Positions 25,972-35,537 of a DNA stretch of 64,000 bases are shown piece by piece. The notes below the pieces were generated by a model. The model did not search any database. It saw nothing but the letters and a program-made list of their open reading frames with translations, and was not told where the DNA came from. Source of the stretch: Salifodinibacter halophilus (GTDB taxonomy: Bacteria > Pseudomonadota > Gammaproteobacteria > Nevskiales > Salinisphaeraceae); contig JABEEB010000001.1 of NCBI GenBank assembly GCA_012999515.1, positions 2,136,858 through 2,200,857 on the forward strand, given 5' to 3'. The stretch's first letter is position 1; each line of letters begins with the position of its first letter. Position numbers and translations under genes: made by a program.

Positions 25972-28761
25972 ATGGCGGATACCACAGTCAACGATCTGGC
26001 AAACGAAGTCGGCATACCGGTCGAGCGGCTGGTCACACGGCTTGCAGATGCTGGTGTTGACGCCAGTCAGGGAACCGACGTCATCAGCGGTGAGGACAAG
26101 CTCAAACTCTTGCGGCATCTGCGTGATGCGGGCAGTGGGGGCGCCCGGAAGTCCGGCGGCACCTTGAGTGCCGGAAGCCGCGGTACGGTCTCGGTCCAGC
26201 GTCGCTCCAACTCGGAGATGACGGTCAATACTGGGCGTGGCAGCGATCGGGGCCGGACTGTCAATGTCGAAGTGCGCAAGCGTCGGACTTACGCTGGCCG
26301 GTCGCAGGCCGGCGAGGCTGAGCCAGGCCCCGAGGCAGATGAATCGGCGCCGGCAGCCGAAACGCAGGCGCCCACTGAGGCCCCGGAGCCGGACGCGCCG
26401 ACAACAGGTGAGGCGCCGGTTAGCGCCGAAACCGTGGAAACCGCCGCCGACGCCGAGATCGAAGCAGAATCGACATCGACGGAGTCCGAGACGCCGGCGG
26501 ATGCGTCGAGCGAACAGGCCGGGGCGGATCAGGAAGACGTCGGCGAGCCGGTTGACTCGGAGCCCGAGCTCGAAGCCGAGCCCGCTCCCGAACCTGAGTC
26601 GGCACCGGTGTCCGAGCCCGAGTCGACGTCGGCCTCGTCCGAGACTGCTTCGAAAACTGAGGCAGCCAGCGATGCTGGAAAGACGGCCGCGGGCAATACT
26701 GCGGCTGACAACCAGCAGCCAGCAGGCGGTGGCCGTCGCCGCGACGCGGCACGCTCGCGCGCTCAGGAGAATCTGGAACGCGCGGCCAAAAGCCACGGTC
26801 GCACCGAAGCCGATGCCAAACGCGATAGCGAGCGCAAGAACCGGCGTGAGCTGCATGTGGCTGATGAAAAACGTGGTCAGCGACGCTCGAAGTCGAACCG
26901 TCGTGGCGGTAATCGGTCACGGCAAGTCAATATGTCGAACGAGCACGGGTTCGAGCGGCCAACCGCACCGGTGGTGCGCGATATCGAGATTCCCGAGACC
27001 ATTACGGTGGCCGATCTGGCCCAATCCATGGCGGTCAAAAGCGGCGAGCTTTTGAAACGCATGATGAAGCTCGGTGTCATGGCCACCATTAACCAAACCG
27101 TGGATCAGGAAACGGCCACGATCCTGGTCGAGGAAATGGGGCATACCCCCAAGCCGGTCGCCTCCGAATCCGCCGAGGACACCCTGTTGGAAGCGGTGCG
27201 TTCCAAGGAGCAACAAGCCGAGCAACAGCCGCGGGCGCCGGTGGTCACGATCATGGGGCACGTCGACCACGGAAAGACATCGTTATTGGATTATATCCGC
27301 CGCACGCGGGTAACAGCCGGCGAGTCCGGCGGTATTACGCAGCATATCGGTGCCTATCACGTCGAACACGATAAGGGCGCGATAACCTTTATCGACACGC
27401 CAGGCCACGCAGCCTTTACCAAGATGCGGGCACGTGGTGCCGAGACCACCGATGTCGCCATTCTCATCGTAGCTGCCGATGATGGCGTCATGCCGCAAAC
27501 CCGCGAATCCATCGAGCACGCACGCGCGGCCGACGTGCCGATGGTGGTCGCCGTCACCAAATCGGATCTGGACAGCGCTGACTCCGACAAGGTCAAAAGT
27601 GGGTTGTCAGCCGAAAACATCATCCCCGAAGAATGGGGCGGTGAGACCCAGGTGGTCGAAGTCTCGTCGGAGACCGGGGCTGGTGTCGATGATCTGCTGG
27701 ATGCGGTTACGGTACAGGCCGAGCTCGCCGAATTGGCGGCGCCGGTGGACGTGCCGGCACGTGGCACGGTCATCGAATCGAGTCTGGAAAAAGGCCGTGG
27801 CTCGGTGGCGACGATCCTGGTGCAGGCGGGCACGCTGAAACGCGGTGACACTCTGTTGGCCGGGTCGCACCACGGCCGCGTCCGCGCGCTATTCGACGAG
27901 CGCGGTGACCAGATCAAGAGCGCGCGGCCGTCGATCCCGGTCGAGGTGCTCGGGTTGTCCGGTACGCCCGAAGCCGGCGACGACGCGTTCGTTGTCTCCG
28001 ATGAAAAACGCGCCCGTGAAATCGCCGAGCAGCGCGATGATTCCCGGCGCGAGAACAAGCTTGCCCGTCAGCAGGCCGCGCGGCTGGACGAGGTCTTTTC
28101 TACCATTGGTGGTGAGAGCTCGGCCGAAACCAAGGATCTGAACCTGATCGTTAAAGGCGATGTGCAGGGCAGCGTGGAAGCGTTGATCGAATCGCTGCAC
28201 AACATCCCGGCGCGTGAAGTCAAAATCCGCATCGTTGGCAGCGGAGTCGGCGGTATCAGTGAGTCCGACATCGAACTGGCGAGTGCGTCGAGCGCAATCA
28301 TCATCGGCTTCAACGTTCGTGCGGACGCCAAAGCCAAGAAGCTGATGCGCGACAGTGAAGTCGATGTGCGCTACTACAGCGTTATCTATGAAGCCATCGA
28401 GGATGTGACAGCCGCGATCAACGGTCTGCTCGGTACCGAACTGCGCGAAGAAATCATCGGCGTGGCTGGTGTGCGTAATGTCTTCCGCTCGTCCAAGCTC
28501 GGTGCTGTCGCCGGTTGTTTGGTCGAGGATGGGGCGGTCGTACGCTCGCAACCGATCCGCGTGCTGCGCAATAACACCGTCGTCTATGAGGGTGAGTTGG
28601 AATCGTTGCGGCGTCACAAGGACGACGTCGAACGCGTCGAAGCTGGCACCGAATGCGGTATCGGTGTGAAGAACTATAACGATATTCAGCCAGGTGACCA
28701 GATTGAGGTCTACGAACGGACCGAAGTCCAGCGCTCGGTGGGAGCGCCGGAGTCTGCCTGA
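25972..28761 (+). CDS. infB: Translation initiation factor IF-2
   Basis: IF-2 is the GTPase that brings fMet-tRNA to the 30S subunit and promotes subunit joining. Of 929 residues, about 1-50 form the first IF2N domain. Residues about 105-300 are an unusually acidic, Ala/Glu/Ser/Pro-rich linker, followed by a basic stretch. A second IF2N domain (about 345-395) precedes the G domain, which has the P loop [11 protein letters not shown] near 429, [11 protein letters not shown] and the TKSDLD specificity motif. Beta-barrel domains and the fMet-binding C-terminal domain complete it. The stop is followed by rbfA after a 60-base gap. Confidence 0.97.
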   Translation: MADTTVNDLANEVGIPVERLVTRLADAGVDASQGTDVISGEDKLKLLRHLRDAGSGGARKSGGTLSAGSRGTVSVQRRSNSEMTVNTGRGSDRGRTVNVEVRKRRTYAGRSQAGEAEPGPEADESAPAAETQAPTEAPEPDAPTTGEAPVSAETVETAADAEIEAESTSTESETPADASSEQAGADQEDVGEPVDSEPELEAEPAPEPESAPVSEPESTSASSETASKTEAASDAGKTAAGNTAADNQQPAGGGRRRDAARSRAQENLERAAKSHGRTEADAKRDSERKNRRELHVADEKRGQRRSKSNRRGGNRSRQVNMSNEHGFERPTAPVVRDIEIPETITVADLAQSMAVKSGELLKRMMKLGVMATINQTVDQETATILVEEMGHTPKPVASESAEDTLLEAVRSKEQQAEQQPRAPVVTIMGHVDHGKTSLLDYIRRTRVTAGESGGITQHIGAYHVEHDKGAITFIDTPGHAAFTKMRARGAETTDVAILIVAADDGVMPQTRESIEHARAADVPMVVAVTKSDLDSADSDKVKSGLSAENIIPEEWGGETQVVEVSSETGAGVDDLLDAVTVQAELAELAAPVDVPARGTVIESSLEKGRGSVATILVQAGTLKRGDTLLAGSHHGRVRALFDERGDQIKSARPSIPVEVLGLSGTPEAGDDAFVVSDEKRAREIAEQRDDSRRENKLARQQAARLDEVFSTIGGESSAETKDLNLIVKGDVQGSVEALIESLHNIPAREVKIRIVGSGVGGISESDIELASASSAIIIGFNVRADAKAKKLMRDSEVDVRYYSVIYEAIEDVTAAINGLLGTELREEIIGVAGVRNVFRSSKLGAVAGCLVEDGAVVRSQPIRVLRNNTVVYEGELESLRRHKDDVERVEAGTECGIGVKNYNDIQPGDQIEVYERTEVQRSVGAPESA

Positions 28762-28821
28762 TGACGAGGTGTCGCTGGGGCAGTGATTCGTTGATGGCTT
28801 GGCTAGTCGGGGGTGGTCATC

Positions 28822-29238
28822 TTGGCACGCGATGATAGTCGGCCGGTGCGGATCGCTGCGGCCATTCGTCGTGAACTGGGTGAGTTGATCGCCACCGAGG
28901 TCAAAGACCCGCGTGTTTCACTCGCAACCGTGACCGATGTCGAATTAAGCGACGACCTCGGCCACGCACGCGTATTCATCTCAAGCCTGGATGTGGTTTC
29001 CGAGACCGATCGCGTAGATGAGATCGTCACTGGGCTCCAAGCAGCGACGGGCTTTTTCAAAAAACGGTTGAATGCGCGCCTGCGCTTACGCGTTGTGCCG
29101 CAACTGCGATTTATCGCGGATACCACCGAGCGCAACGCGCAGACCCTTGATCGTCTGATCGAGGGCGCAGTTGCCTCCGATCGCGCCAGCGCGGCCGAAG
29201 GTGACGACGAGCGCAGCGATTCCGACGACAACGCCTGA
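28822..29238 (+). CDS. rbfA: 30S ribosome-binding factor RbfA
   Basis: RbfA is a KH-like protein needed for 16S rRNA 5' processing and cold adaptation. The TTG at 28822 gives 138 residues beginning ARDDSRPVRIAAAIRREL, aligning with the E. coli start, and has GGGGGTGG about 5 bases upstream; an in-frame GTG lies 9 bases earlier. Core features are EVKDPRVSLATVTDVELSDD (about 25-44), a FFKKRLNARLRLRVVP helix-strand unit and the LRFIADTT end. The C-terminal 25 residues are acidic and disordered. It lies between infB and truB as expected. Confidence 0.94.
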   Translation: MARDDSRPVRIAAAIRRELGELIATEVKDPRVSLATVTDVELSDDLGHARVFISSLDVVSETDRVDEIVTGLQAATGFFKKRLNARLRLRVVPQLRFIADTTERNAQTLDRLIEGAVASDRASAAEGDDERSDSDDNA

Positions 29239-29246
29239 ATCAGGGC

Positions 29247-30179
29247 ATGCCCCGTCGTCGCAAGGGCGCCGCTATCGACGGCGTGTTTCTGCTGGATAAG
29301 GCACAGGGCGTATCGTCGAATAACGCATTGCAACAGGTGCGTCACACGCTGAGCGCTCAAAAAGCCGGCCATACTGGCAGCCTTGACCCGCTAGCCACGG
29401 GCTTGTTGCCGATCTGTCTCGGCGAGGCCACGAAAGTCGCTGGCCATCTATTGGATGCACCGAAATCGTACCGTGTCACGGCTGCGATTGGTGCGGCTAC
29501 CGACACCGGCGACGCCGAGGGTCGCACGCTCGAGCAAAGTGCGACTGATTTGCCCGATAACGACACTGTTGATGCGGCTTTATCCCATTTTGTTGGCGAT
29601 CAATACCAGATACCGCCAATGTATTCGGCACTGAAACACCACGGACGCCCCCTGTACGAATATGCGCGGGCGGGTCAGACCGTGCCCCGCGAAGCACGCC
29701 CGGTTCGCGTCGAACGTTTGACGCGAATCGCGGCGGGCAATGGTGAGCTCGAGCTCGCGCTCGATGTCTCGGCAGGCACTTATGTGCGCCAACTCGTAGC
29801 CGATATTGCCGTGGCGCTTGGTCGCGTTGCCCATGTAACTGCGTTGCGACGCGTTTCTGTCGGCGCTCTGGGGTGTATCGAGCAGCCGATGAACCCGATT
29901 GAAACGTTGCGACAACATGTCGCGAACGACGGCGATGCTTCCGAGCATCTGGTTGGCTTGTCGGCGCTGCTGGCCGATTGGCCGGCTGCTACACTGGATG
30001 AGCGCGATGCACACCGGCTCGTCAATGGTGGCCGGATTGCGATGCGAAATCCGGTGACCGACGACCCATCGGCACTTTGTCGTGTTCATGACGCGACAGG
30101 GGGATTGATTGCGATCGGCGCTTGCTCTGAGCAAGGCGTGCTGCAGCCAAAACGTGTTTTCGTCCGTCCGCAGTCTTGA
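29247..30179 (+). CDS. truB: tRNA pseudouridine(55) synthase TruB
   Basis: TruB makes pseudouridine 55 in the T loop of nearly all tRNAs. The 310-residue protein starts with a basic PRRRKGAAIDGVFLLDKAQG. It has the catalytic Asp47 in AGHTGSLDPLATGLLP, the YxxPPxYSALK motif as QYQIPPMYSALKHHG, and VSAGTYVRQLVADI. The C-terminal PUA-like domain includes RLVNGGRIAM. It starts 8 bases after rbfA. Confidence 0.96.
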   Translation: MPRRRKGAAIDGVFLLDKAQGVSSNNALQQVRHTLSAQKAGHTGSLDPLATGLLPICLGEATKVAGHLLDAPKSYRVTAAIGAATDTGDAEGRTLEQSATDLPDNDTVDAALSHFVGDQYQIPPMYSALKHHGRPLYEYARAGQTVPREARPVRVERLTRIAAGNGELELALDVSAGTYVRQLVADIAVALGRVAHVTALRRVSVGALGCIEQPMNPIETLRQHVANDGDASEHLVGLSALLADWPAATLDERDAHRLVNGGRIAMRNPVTDDPSALCRVHDATGGLIAIGACSEQGVLQPKRVFVRPQS

Positions 30180-30538
30180 GTAGGCCGGGGTGGATGTTGC
30201 TTTTACATGCCTAGCTGCGATGCGCGAAAATGTGTCGCGTTGGCGGCAGGCATACGCGGCTGCAACCATTAGCCATGCGTGATTGGCGCGACGTCAGTCG
30301 CCAACTTCGAGGGCGGAGGCGCCACGGTCTGCTCACTGAGCCTGGCAACGGGCGATGTGCCGGGCGGTTGTCCACAAGCGCTCGAACAGGCAAAATAACA
30401 GTTTAATTCGGCGGGGCGTGCCGGCGGTCGGGCTTTTTCTTGAAACGCGACGAGCTTTTCACTCGCGGCTCAGGAAAAAGCCGGTCTGGCGCTGTGGCGC
30501 AGTCTCGCGCGGGTTGGTAATAAACGGAGACAATATCT
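30180..30538 (+). promoter_or_regulatory. Structured leader region upstream of rpsO
   Basis: This 359-base gap holds no convincing gene. Its main feature is a 12-bp stem (30431-30442 with 30471-30482, one G:T pair) enclosing 28 bases. Inside those bases CGAG/CTCG and GCGA/TCGC pairings are also possible. It ends 56 bases before the rpsO ATG. In E. coli ribosomal protein S15 represses its own message through a leader structure, so an analogous site is likely here. GGAG at 30526-30529 is the rpsO ribosome site. No strong sigma-70 promoter is obvious. Confidence 0.45.
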
Positions 30539-30808
30539 ATGGCGCTTTCGAGCGAGCAAAAAACTGCAGTCGTAGAGAAATACGGCCGCGACCGCAATGA
30601 CACCGGGTCACCCGAAGTACAAATTGCGTTGCTGACAACGCGTATCACCGAACTCGGTGGCCATTTCAACCAGCATAGCGGCGACCACCACTCGCGGCGT
30701 GGCCTGCTGAAAATGGTTAGCCAGCGCCGCAAGCTGCTGGACTATGTCAAACGCAAGGACCAGAGCCGTTACCGGACTTTGATCAAGGATCTCGGGCTGC
30801 GGCGCTAA
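30539..30808 (+). CDS. rpsO: 30S ribosomal protein S15
   Basis: S15 binds the central domain of 16S rRNA early in 30S assembly. The 89-residue length is exactly that of the E. coli protein. The hallmark segments are present: [21 protein letters not shown] (residues about 22-42), [20 protein letters not shown] and a final [12 protein letters not shown]. It precedes pnp, the conserved pairing, and the long spacer before it suggests autoregulation. Confidence 0.98.
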   Translation: MALSSEQKTAVVEKYGRDRNDTGSPEVQIALLTTRITELGGHFNQHSGDHHSRRGLLKMVSQRRKLLDYVKRKDQSRYRTLIKDLGLRR

Positions 30809-30903
30809 TCCGGCGCCAGGGCTCTGGGTCGGAATCATTGCCAAGCCGTTGTCGTTGGTTCGACCACGGGCCGCATGCGGCGCGGCTAGCAAAAATAGTA
30901 TGC

Positions 30904-30941
30904 AAAAAAGCGCCCCGCGCATTCGCCGGTGGCGCTTTTTT
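30904..30941 (+). terminator. Hairpin between rpsO and pnp
   Basis: There is a perfect 11-bp inverted repeat (30904-30914 with 30931-30941) made of six A then GCGCC and its complement, with a 16-base loop. The 3' arm ends in six T. It would work as a Rho-independent terminator on either strand. It ends 28 bases before the pnp GTG, where enteric pnp messages carry the RNase III-cleaved autoregulatory hairpin. Confidence 0.75.
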
Positions 30942-30969
30942 GTATGAAACGAAGTAGGAAGAAGAGATA

Positions 30970-33075
30970 GTGAACGAAACAAGTAAGCAAAGTTTTGAGT
31001 TTGGTGGCCAAACGGTCACTTTGGAAACCGGTCGTATGGCCAAGCAGGCTGACGCGGCTGTGATGGTTAGCATGGGCGATACGCTCGTCCTGGTGACGGC
31101 CGTTGGCAAAAAACAGGCGGCGCCGAATGCGGCGTTTTTCCCGCTGACCGTCAATTATCAGGAGCGCACCTACGCCGGTGGCAAGATCCCGGGTGGATTT
31201 TTCAAGCGGGAAGGCCGGCCGAGCGAAGCTGAAACGCTGACCTGTCGGCTCATCGACCGTCCGATTCGGCCGCTGTTCCCGGACGGTTTCTATAACGAAG
31301 TCCAGATCATCGCCACTGTCATGTCGCTCGATCCCGAAATCGATGCCGATGTCCCGGCCATGATCGGCGCCTCGGCCGCCCTGTCGCTATCGGGCATGCC
31401 GTTCGCCGGACCGATCGGTGGTTGCCGGGTCGGCTATGCCGACGGCGACTACATTCTGAACCCGAGTGCCACCCAGTTGGCGACCAGCGAACTCAATCTC
31501 GTCGTGGCAGGCACCGACGACGCGGTCTTGATGGTCGAGTCGGAAGCAAGCCAGTTGAGCGAAGAGGCCATGCTGGGCGCCGTTCTTTTCGGCCATGATC
31601 AACTCCAGGCTGCCATTGATGCCATCAATAAGCTGACAAGCGAAGCTGGCAAGCCCGCGTGGGATTGGCAGCCGCCGGAAACCGACGCGGCGTTGAGCGA
31701 ACGCGTGGCCGACCATGTTCGTGACAGCGTCGCGGCGGCCTATCAGATTGCCGACAAGCAGGATCGCCAAGCGCGAATCGACGAGATCAAGCAAGACGCG
31801 GTGGCTCAATTCGCGGGCGAAGATGCCGACGCCGAGGCGACCGTCAAGGCCGCGCTCGGCGATGTTGAGAAAAAGACGGTGCGCTCGCGGGTTCTAAACG
31901 GCGAACCCCGCATCGACGGCCGCGATACGCGCAGTGTGCGGCCGATCGAAGTCGAGACCGGCGTGCTGCCGCGTACCCACGGGTCGGCGCTTTTCACGCG
32001 CGGCGAGACCCAGGCCCTGGTTGTCACTACGCTGGGCACCGGGCGCGATGCGCAGATGATCGACGCGGTCGCCGGCAAGTACGACGAGCCGTTCATGCTG
32101 CATTACAACTTCCCACCGTACTGCGTCGGTGAAGCTGGTTTCATGGGTGCGCCCAAGCGTCGCGAGATCGGCCACGGCAAGCTCGCCAAGCGCGGTATCG
32201 CCGGGGCCTTGCCGGACTTGGAGAAGGAATTCCCCTACGTGTTGCGTGTGGTCTCGGAGATCACCGAATCCAATGGCTCGTCGTCGATGGCTTCGGTCTG
32301 CGGCACCAGTCTGGCGCTCATGGATGCCGGAGTGCCGACTAAAGCGCCGGTCGCCGGTGTGGCCATGGGTCTGATCAAGGAAGATGACAAGTTCGCAGTG
32401 TTGACCGATATCCTCGGCGACGAAGATCATCTTGGCGATATGGACTTCAAGGTGGCCGGTTCCAAGAACGGCATCACGGCGCTGCAGATGGACATCAAGA
32501 TCGGCGGCATCACCCGCGAGATCATGGAAGCTGCGCTGGAACAGGCGCGCGAGGGTCGGTTGCATATCCTCGGCGAGATGGAACAGGCAATCGATCAGCC
32601 GCGTCAGGAAGTGTCCGAGTGGGCGCCACGTATCACCGACATGAAGATCGACAGCGAAAAGATTCGTGACGTGATCGGCAAAGGCGGTGCCACGATTCGC
32701 AGTATCACGGAAGAAACCGGCGCCAATGTGGACATCGAGGACGATGGCACGGTGCATATTTCGGCGGTCGACAAATCGGCGGCCGACGCCGCGATCAAGC
32801 GGATTGAAGACATTACCCGCGATATCGAAGCCGGTCAGGTCTACGAAGGTGAAGTCGTTCGCATTGTCGACTTTGGCGCGTTCGTCAACCTCGTGCCCGG
32901 TCGCGACGGGTTGGTGCATATCTCGCAGATTGCCCAGCACCGCGTCGAGAATGTGACCGACGAGCTAAGCGAAGGTCAGACTGTTCAGGTCAAGGTGCTG
33001 GAGGTCGATCGGCAGGGCAAGATTCGCCTTTCGATCAAGGCTCTTGAGGAGTCGGTAGAAGCCGAGTCTGAATAG
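30970..33075 (+). CDS. pnp: Polyribonucleotide nucleotidyltransferase (PNPase)
   Basis: PNPase degrades RNA 3' to 5' phosphorolytically and is a degradosome component. The 701-residue protein has two RNase PH-like domains. The second holds the active site with [14 protein letters not shown] [13 protein letters not shown] and [20 protein letters not shown]. An alpha-helical linker lies between them, then a KH domain ([20 protein letters not shown], about 565-584) and an S1 domain ([20 protein letters not shown], about 625-644). It starts at GTG 30970 after AGGAAGAAGAG. Confidence 0.98.
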   Translation: MNETSKQSFEFGGQTVTLETGRMAKQADAAVMVSMGDTLVLVTAVGKKQAAPNAAFFPLTVNYQERTYAGGKIPGGFFKREGRPSEAETLTCRLIDRPIRPLFPDGFYNEVQIIATVMSLDPEIDADVPAMIGASAALSLSGMPFAGPIGGCRVGYADGDYILNPSATQLATSELNLVVAGTDDAVLMVESEASQLSEEAMLGAVLFGHDQLQAAIDAINKLTSEAGKPAWDWQPPETDAALSERVADHVRDSVAAAYQIADKQDRQARIDEIKQDAVAQFAGEDADAEATVKAALGDVEKKTVRSRVLNGEPRIDGRDTRSVRPIEVETGVLPRTHGSALFTRGETQALVVTTLGTGRDAQMIDAVAGKYDEPFMLHYNFPPYCVGEAGFMGAPKRREIGHGKLAKRGIAGALPDLEKEFPYVLRVVSEITESNGSSSMASVCGTSLALMDAGVPTKAPVAGVAMGLIKEDDKFAVLTDILGDEDHLGDMDFKVAGSKNGITALQMDIKIGGITREIMEAALEQAREGRLHILGEMEQAIDQPRQEVSEWAPRITDMKIDSEKIRDVIGKGGATIRSITEETGANVDIEDDGTVHISAVDKSAADAAIKRIEDITRDIEAGQVYEGEVVRIVDFGAFVNLVPGRDGLVHISQIAQHRVENVTDELSEGQTVQVKVLEVDRQGKIRLSIKALEESVEAESE

Positions 33076-33091
33076 ATAGTGACTCAACCGG

Positions 33092-33124
33092 CCGACGACG
33101 ACGCGGTTTAGGCGTCGTCGTCGG
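33092..33124. repeat. Perfect 13-bp inverted repeat between pnp and phaR
   Basis: Arms 33092-33104 and 33112-33124 are perfectly complementary around a 7-base loop. The right arm encodes the Asp-Asp-Asp end of PhaR and the loop holds its stop codon. There is no T-run on either side, so it may protect the pnp 3' end or assist Rho-dependent or convergent termination. Confidence 0.6.
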
Positions 33125-33602
33125 TGCGGTTGCGTTCGTCCGCGGCATCGCGGCGCTGGCGAAGATTGGCCAGCACCTCGCGGCGGACATTTTTCCAGAT
33201 CGGGCGCTGTAGCGGGGTCAGCTCGCGCAGCGCCGTGATCGGATTGCTGACGTCCAGCATGGATTTCAAGCGACCGCGAAATTGCTGCTGTTGCTCGTTG
33301 AAGAAATCCAGCGAAAGCTCAAGATACGAGCTCATCGCACCCTGCATCGAATCACCATAGAATCGGATGATGTGGCGCAGGACCCGCGTGCGGAATATGG
33401 GATTGCTCCCTTCTTCCTGATCACTGATGATCTGTAGCAGGATGCTGCGCGTGATATCGCGGCCGGAGCGTTTGTCGACCACGGTGAAGTCTTCGCCGGC
33501 GATCACAAGGCGCCGCACATCTTCCAGCGTGATATAACAACTCGAACCGGTGTCATACAGACGCCGGTTCGGGTATTTATTGATCAGTCGTAATGTGGCC
33601 AT
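33108..33602 (-). CDS. phaR: Polyhydroxyalkanoate synthesis repressor PhaR
   Basis: PhaR binds polyhydroxyalkanoate granules and represses phasin and PHA genes until polymer accumulates. The 164-residue protein starts with the PHB accumulation DNA-binding domain: LRLINKYPNRRLYDTGSSCYI (residues about 4-24), then LEDVRRLVIAGEDFTVVDKRSG. The central PHB-accumulation regulatory domain contains FFNEQQQQFRGRL. No PHA synthase or phasin gene is in the window. It is convergent with pnp. Confidence 0.92.
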   Translation of the reverse strand: MATLRLINKYPNRRLYDTGSSCYITLEDVRRLVIAGEDFTVVDKRSGRDITRSILLQIISDQEEGSNPIFRTRVLRHIIRFYGDSMQGAMSSYLELSLDFFNEQQQQFRGRLKSMLDVSNPITALRELTPLQRPIWKNVRREVLANLRQRRDAADERNRTDDDA

Positions 33603-33667
33603 GGCGCGTTGAAGCTGGCTCGGGTGAGACGCTGATCGGTCGCGCCTGGAAGAAGTGCGGTGACTGT

Positions 33668-34108
33668 CTACGGCGCGATTTGACGTTCACGGATTTCGTC
33701 GAGACTTTTGCAGTCGACGCATAGCGACGCCGTCGGCCGCGCTTCCAGTCGTCGGATCCCGATCTCCGAACCACAGGTGTCGCAAAAGCCATACTCGTCG
33801 CGTTCGACCCGCCCAATACTTTCGTTAATTTTATTTAGGAGCTTGCGCTCACGGTCGCGAGTGCGCAGTTCGAGGCTGAACTCCGACTCCTGACTCGCGC
33901 GATCGGTCGGGTCTGGGAAATTAGCCGCCTCGTCCTGCATGTGGTGCATGGTCCGGTCGACTTCAGTCATCAGCGCCTGTTTCCAGCCTTCAAGAATCTG
34001 GCGGAAATGCTCGCGTTGATCGGCGTTCATGTACGCCTCGTCGGCGCCCGGTTCGTACGGCGTGAAAGCCGTCGGTGCGTCGAGGGCGGATTGCTCGTCT
34101 GCAGACAC
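33668..34108 (-). CDS. dksA: RNA polymerase-binding transcription factor DksA
   Basis: DksA enters the RNA polymerase secondary channel and with ppGpp controls rRNA and amino-acid promoters. The GTG at 34108 gives 146 residues (E. coli 151) and leaves the expected N-terminal length before EAYMNADQREHF; an ATG at 34162 would add 18 residues. The coiled-coil with the catalytic-like tip HMQDEAANFPDPTDRASQEE-type sequence is present. The zinc finger is CDTCGSEIGIRRLEAR followed by LCVDC (four Cys). A TATAAC box overlaps the bases just before the GTG. Confidence 0.96.
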   Translation of the reverse strand: MSADEQSALDAPTAFTPYEPGADEAYMNADQREHFRQILEGWKQALMTEVDRTMHHMQDEAANFPDPTDRASQESEFSLELRTRDRERKLLNKINESIGRVERDEYGFCDTCGSEIGIRRLEARPTASLCVDCKSLDEIRERQIAP

Positions 34109-34248
34109 TGTTATAGCGAACCCTGAAAAAGTAACCGGTATTGATAGCAAACCGTGCCGCACGGTGCAAGTTCGGTGGCCAAAGTTGCAGCTGGGCGACA
34201 GGCGGTCTAGGCTTCAACGTTCAAATTTGACCATCGGTTGCCGAGTCC

Positions 34249-35052
34249 TTGGCGCTGGCCGCTTTATTATTCGACGTCGACGGCACACTGGCCGACACCG
34301 AGGCCGATGGCCATAGGCCAGCGTATAATCGTGCCTTTGCCGCGCACGGTCTCGACTGGTATTGGTCGTCTACGCTCTACCAGGAACTGCTGGCCGTCTC
34401 CGGCGGCATCCCGCGCTTGTCTTGGTTTCTCGACACGTATAGGCCATCACTGGGCGTTCATGCCGCGGCTTATCGACACGACCCCGGTGCTTGGATCCGC
34501 GCGCTGCATCGGCAGAAGGCACGTTATTTCCGGCGCCAGGTCGTCGCTGGCCGAGTTGCGCTGCGGCCCGGCGTCAAGCGTTTGATCGAGGGCGCGATAG
34601 CCGCCGGTATACACGTAGGTTTGGTGTCCAACGCTTCGCGCGCGACCGTCGATGCGCTCGAAAAATACTGTGTCCAAGCAGCGCTGGGCGATGTAATCTC
34701 GCTCACGATTTCGGGCGACGACGTGTTGCGACCCAAACCGGACCCGATGCCTTACACATTGGCTTGTGAGCGGCTCGGCGTCGACCCCGCGTGTGCGCTT
34801 GCGCTGGAAGATTCGCCGGTAGGTCTGACCAGCGCACTGGCTGCGGGTCTCCCCACGCTGGTTACAACCAGCGATGAGACCCGCGACCGATCTTTCCCGG
34901 GTGCCGTGGCGGTTGTCGACAGCCTCGACCATCCAGGTCGACCCGCGGGCGCTGATGCGAATGCGGGGGACACCTTCGAACGCGTCGATATCGACGTTTT
35001 ACGGTCCTTGCACGTATCCGGTGCAGACACGCATGGTTCGACGGATGGCTGA
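34249..35052 (+). CDS. HAD-family phosphatase, CbbY-like
   Basis: A 267-residue haloacid-dehalogenase-type hydrolase. The nucleophile motif is LLFDVDGTLADTE at the N-terminus, motif II is GLVSNASRATV near residue 125, and motif III is KPDPMPYTLACERLG with ALALEDSPVGLTSALAAG. The cap region (AAHGLDWYWSSTLYQELLAV, SGGIPRLSWFL) follows the CbbY pattern, whose studied members dephosphorylate xylulose-1,5-bisphosphate. The substrate here is unknown, and no RuBisCO genes are nearby. The start is TTG 34249 with no clear ribosome site. The C-terminal 35 residues are extra and low complexity. Confidence 0.87.
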   Translation: MALAALLFDVDGTLADTEADGHRPAYNRAFAAHGLDWYWSSTLYQELLAVSGGIPRLSWFLDTYRPSLGVHAAAYRHDPGAWIRALHRQKARYFRRQVVAGRVALRPGVKRLIEGAIAAGIHVGLVSNASRATVDALEKYCVQAALGDVISLTISGDDVLRPKPDPMPYTLACERLGVDPACALALEDSPVGLTSALAAGLPTLVTTSDETRDRSFPGAVAVVDSLDHPGRPAGADANAGDTFERVDIDVLRSLHVSGADTHGSTDG

Positions 35053-35081
35053 CGGCATCCGATCGTCGGGTGACGCCATGA

Positions 35082-35471
35082 TCAGGGCAATGTCACCGGT
35101 GTCGGCGGTTGCCAGTTGTCGGCTCGGTATTCGGCGATAACGGTCGTATCGATGCCGCCGCGCGTCCAGAATGCCGACTCCAAGCGAATGAAGCGTGGCT
35201 CGATGGTCGTGGCGATCGTATCGACGATGTCGTTGGTCACCGCCTCATGGAACGCGCCGACGTCGCGAAACGAGGCGATATAGAGTTTGAGCGATTTCAA
35301 CTCCACGCAAGCCGTGGCCGCGACATAGGAGAGCGTGAGCGTGGCGAAGTCGGGCTGACCGGTAACCGGACACAAACAGGTAAACTCCGGAATCTGAGTG
35401 CGAATGGTGTAGTCGCGCTCAGGCTTGGGGTTGGCGAATGTGGTCAGTGGCGTATTGGTGTGTACGGTCAT
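35082..35471 (-). CDS. queF: NADPH-dependent 7-cyano-7-deazaguanine reductase (QueF type I)
   Basis: QueF reduces preQ0 to preQ1 on the way to queuosine. The 129-residue protein is the short (unimodular) form. The catalytic Cys is in [15 protein letters not shown] near residue 33, [14 protein letters not shown] holds the substrate-binding Glu and QueF motif, and the [16 protein letters not shown] helix follows. It is divergent from smc, 66 bases away. queH at about 11.8 kb supplies a later step of the same pathway. Confidence 0.95.
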   Translation of the reverse strand: MTVHTNTPLTTFANPKPERDYTIRTQIPEFTCLCPVTGQPDFATLTLSYVAATACVELKSLKLYIASFRDVGAFHEAVTNDIVDTIATTIEPRFIRLESAFWTRGGIDTTVIAEYRADNWQPPTPVTLP

Positions 35472-35537
35472 CGTATGAAAGGTATGGAACGTGCCGGATA
35501 GGATACCGAAGATAGCCGCACAAACAGCGAGCGTGCC

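Noticed and set aside
31894..32940. 348-codon open frame antisense to pnp
   Set aside because: Same reasoning; it carries His/Asp-rich nonsense sequence typical of reversed GC-rich codons.
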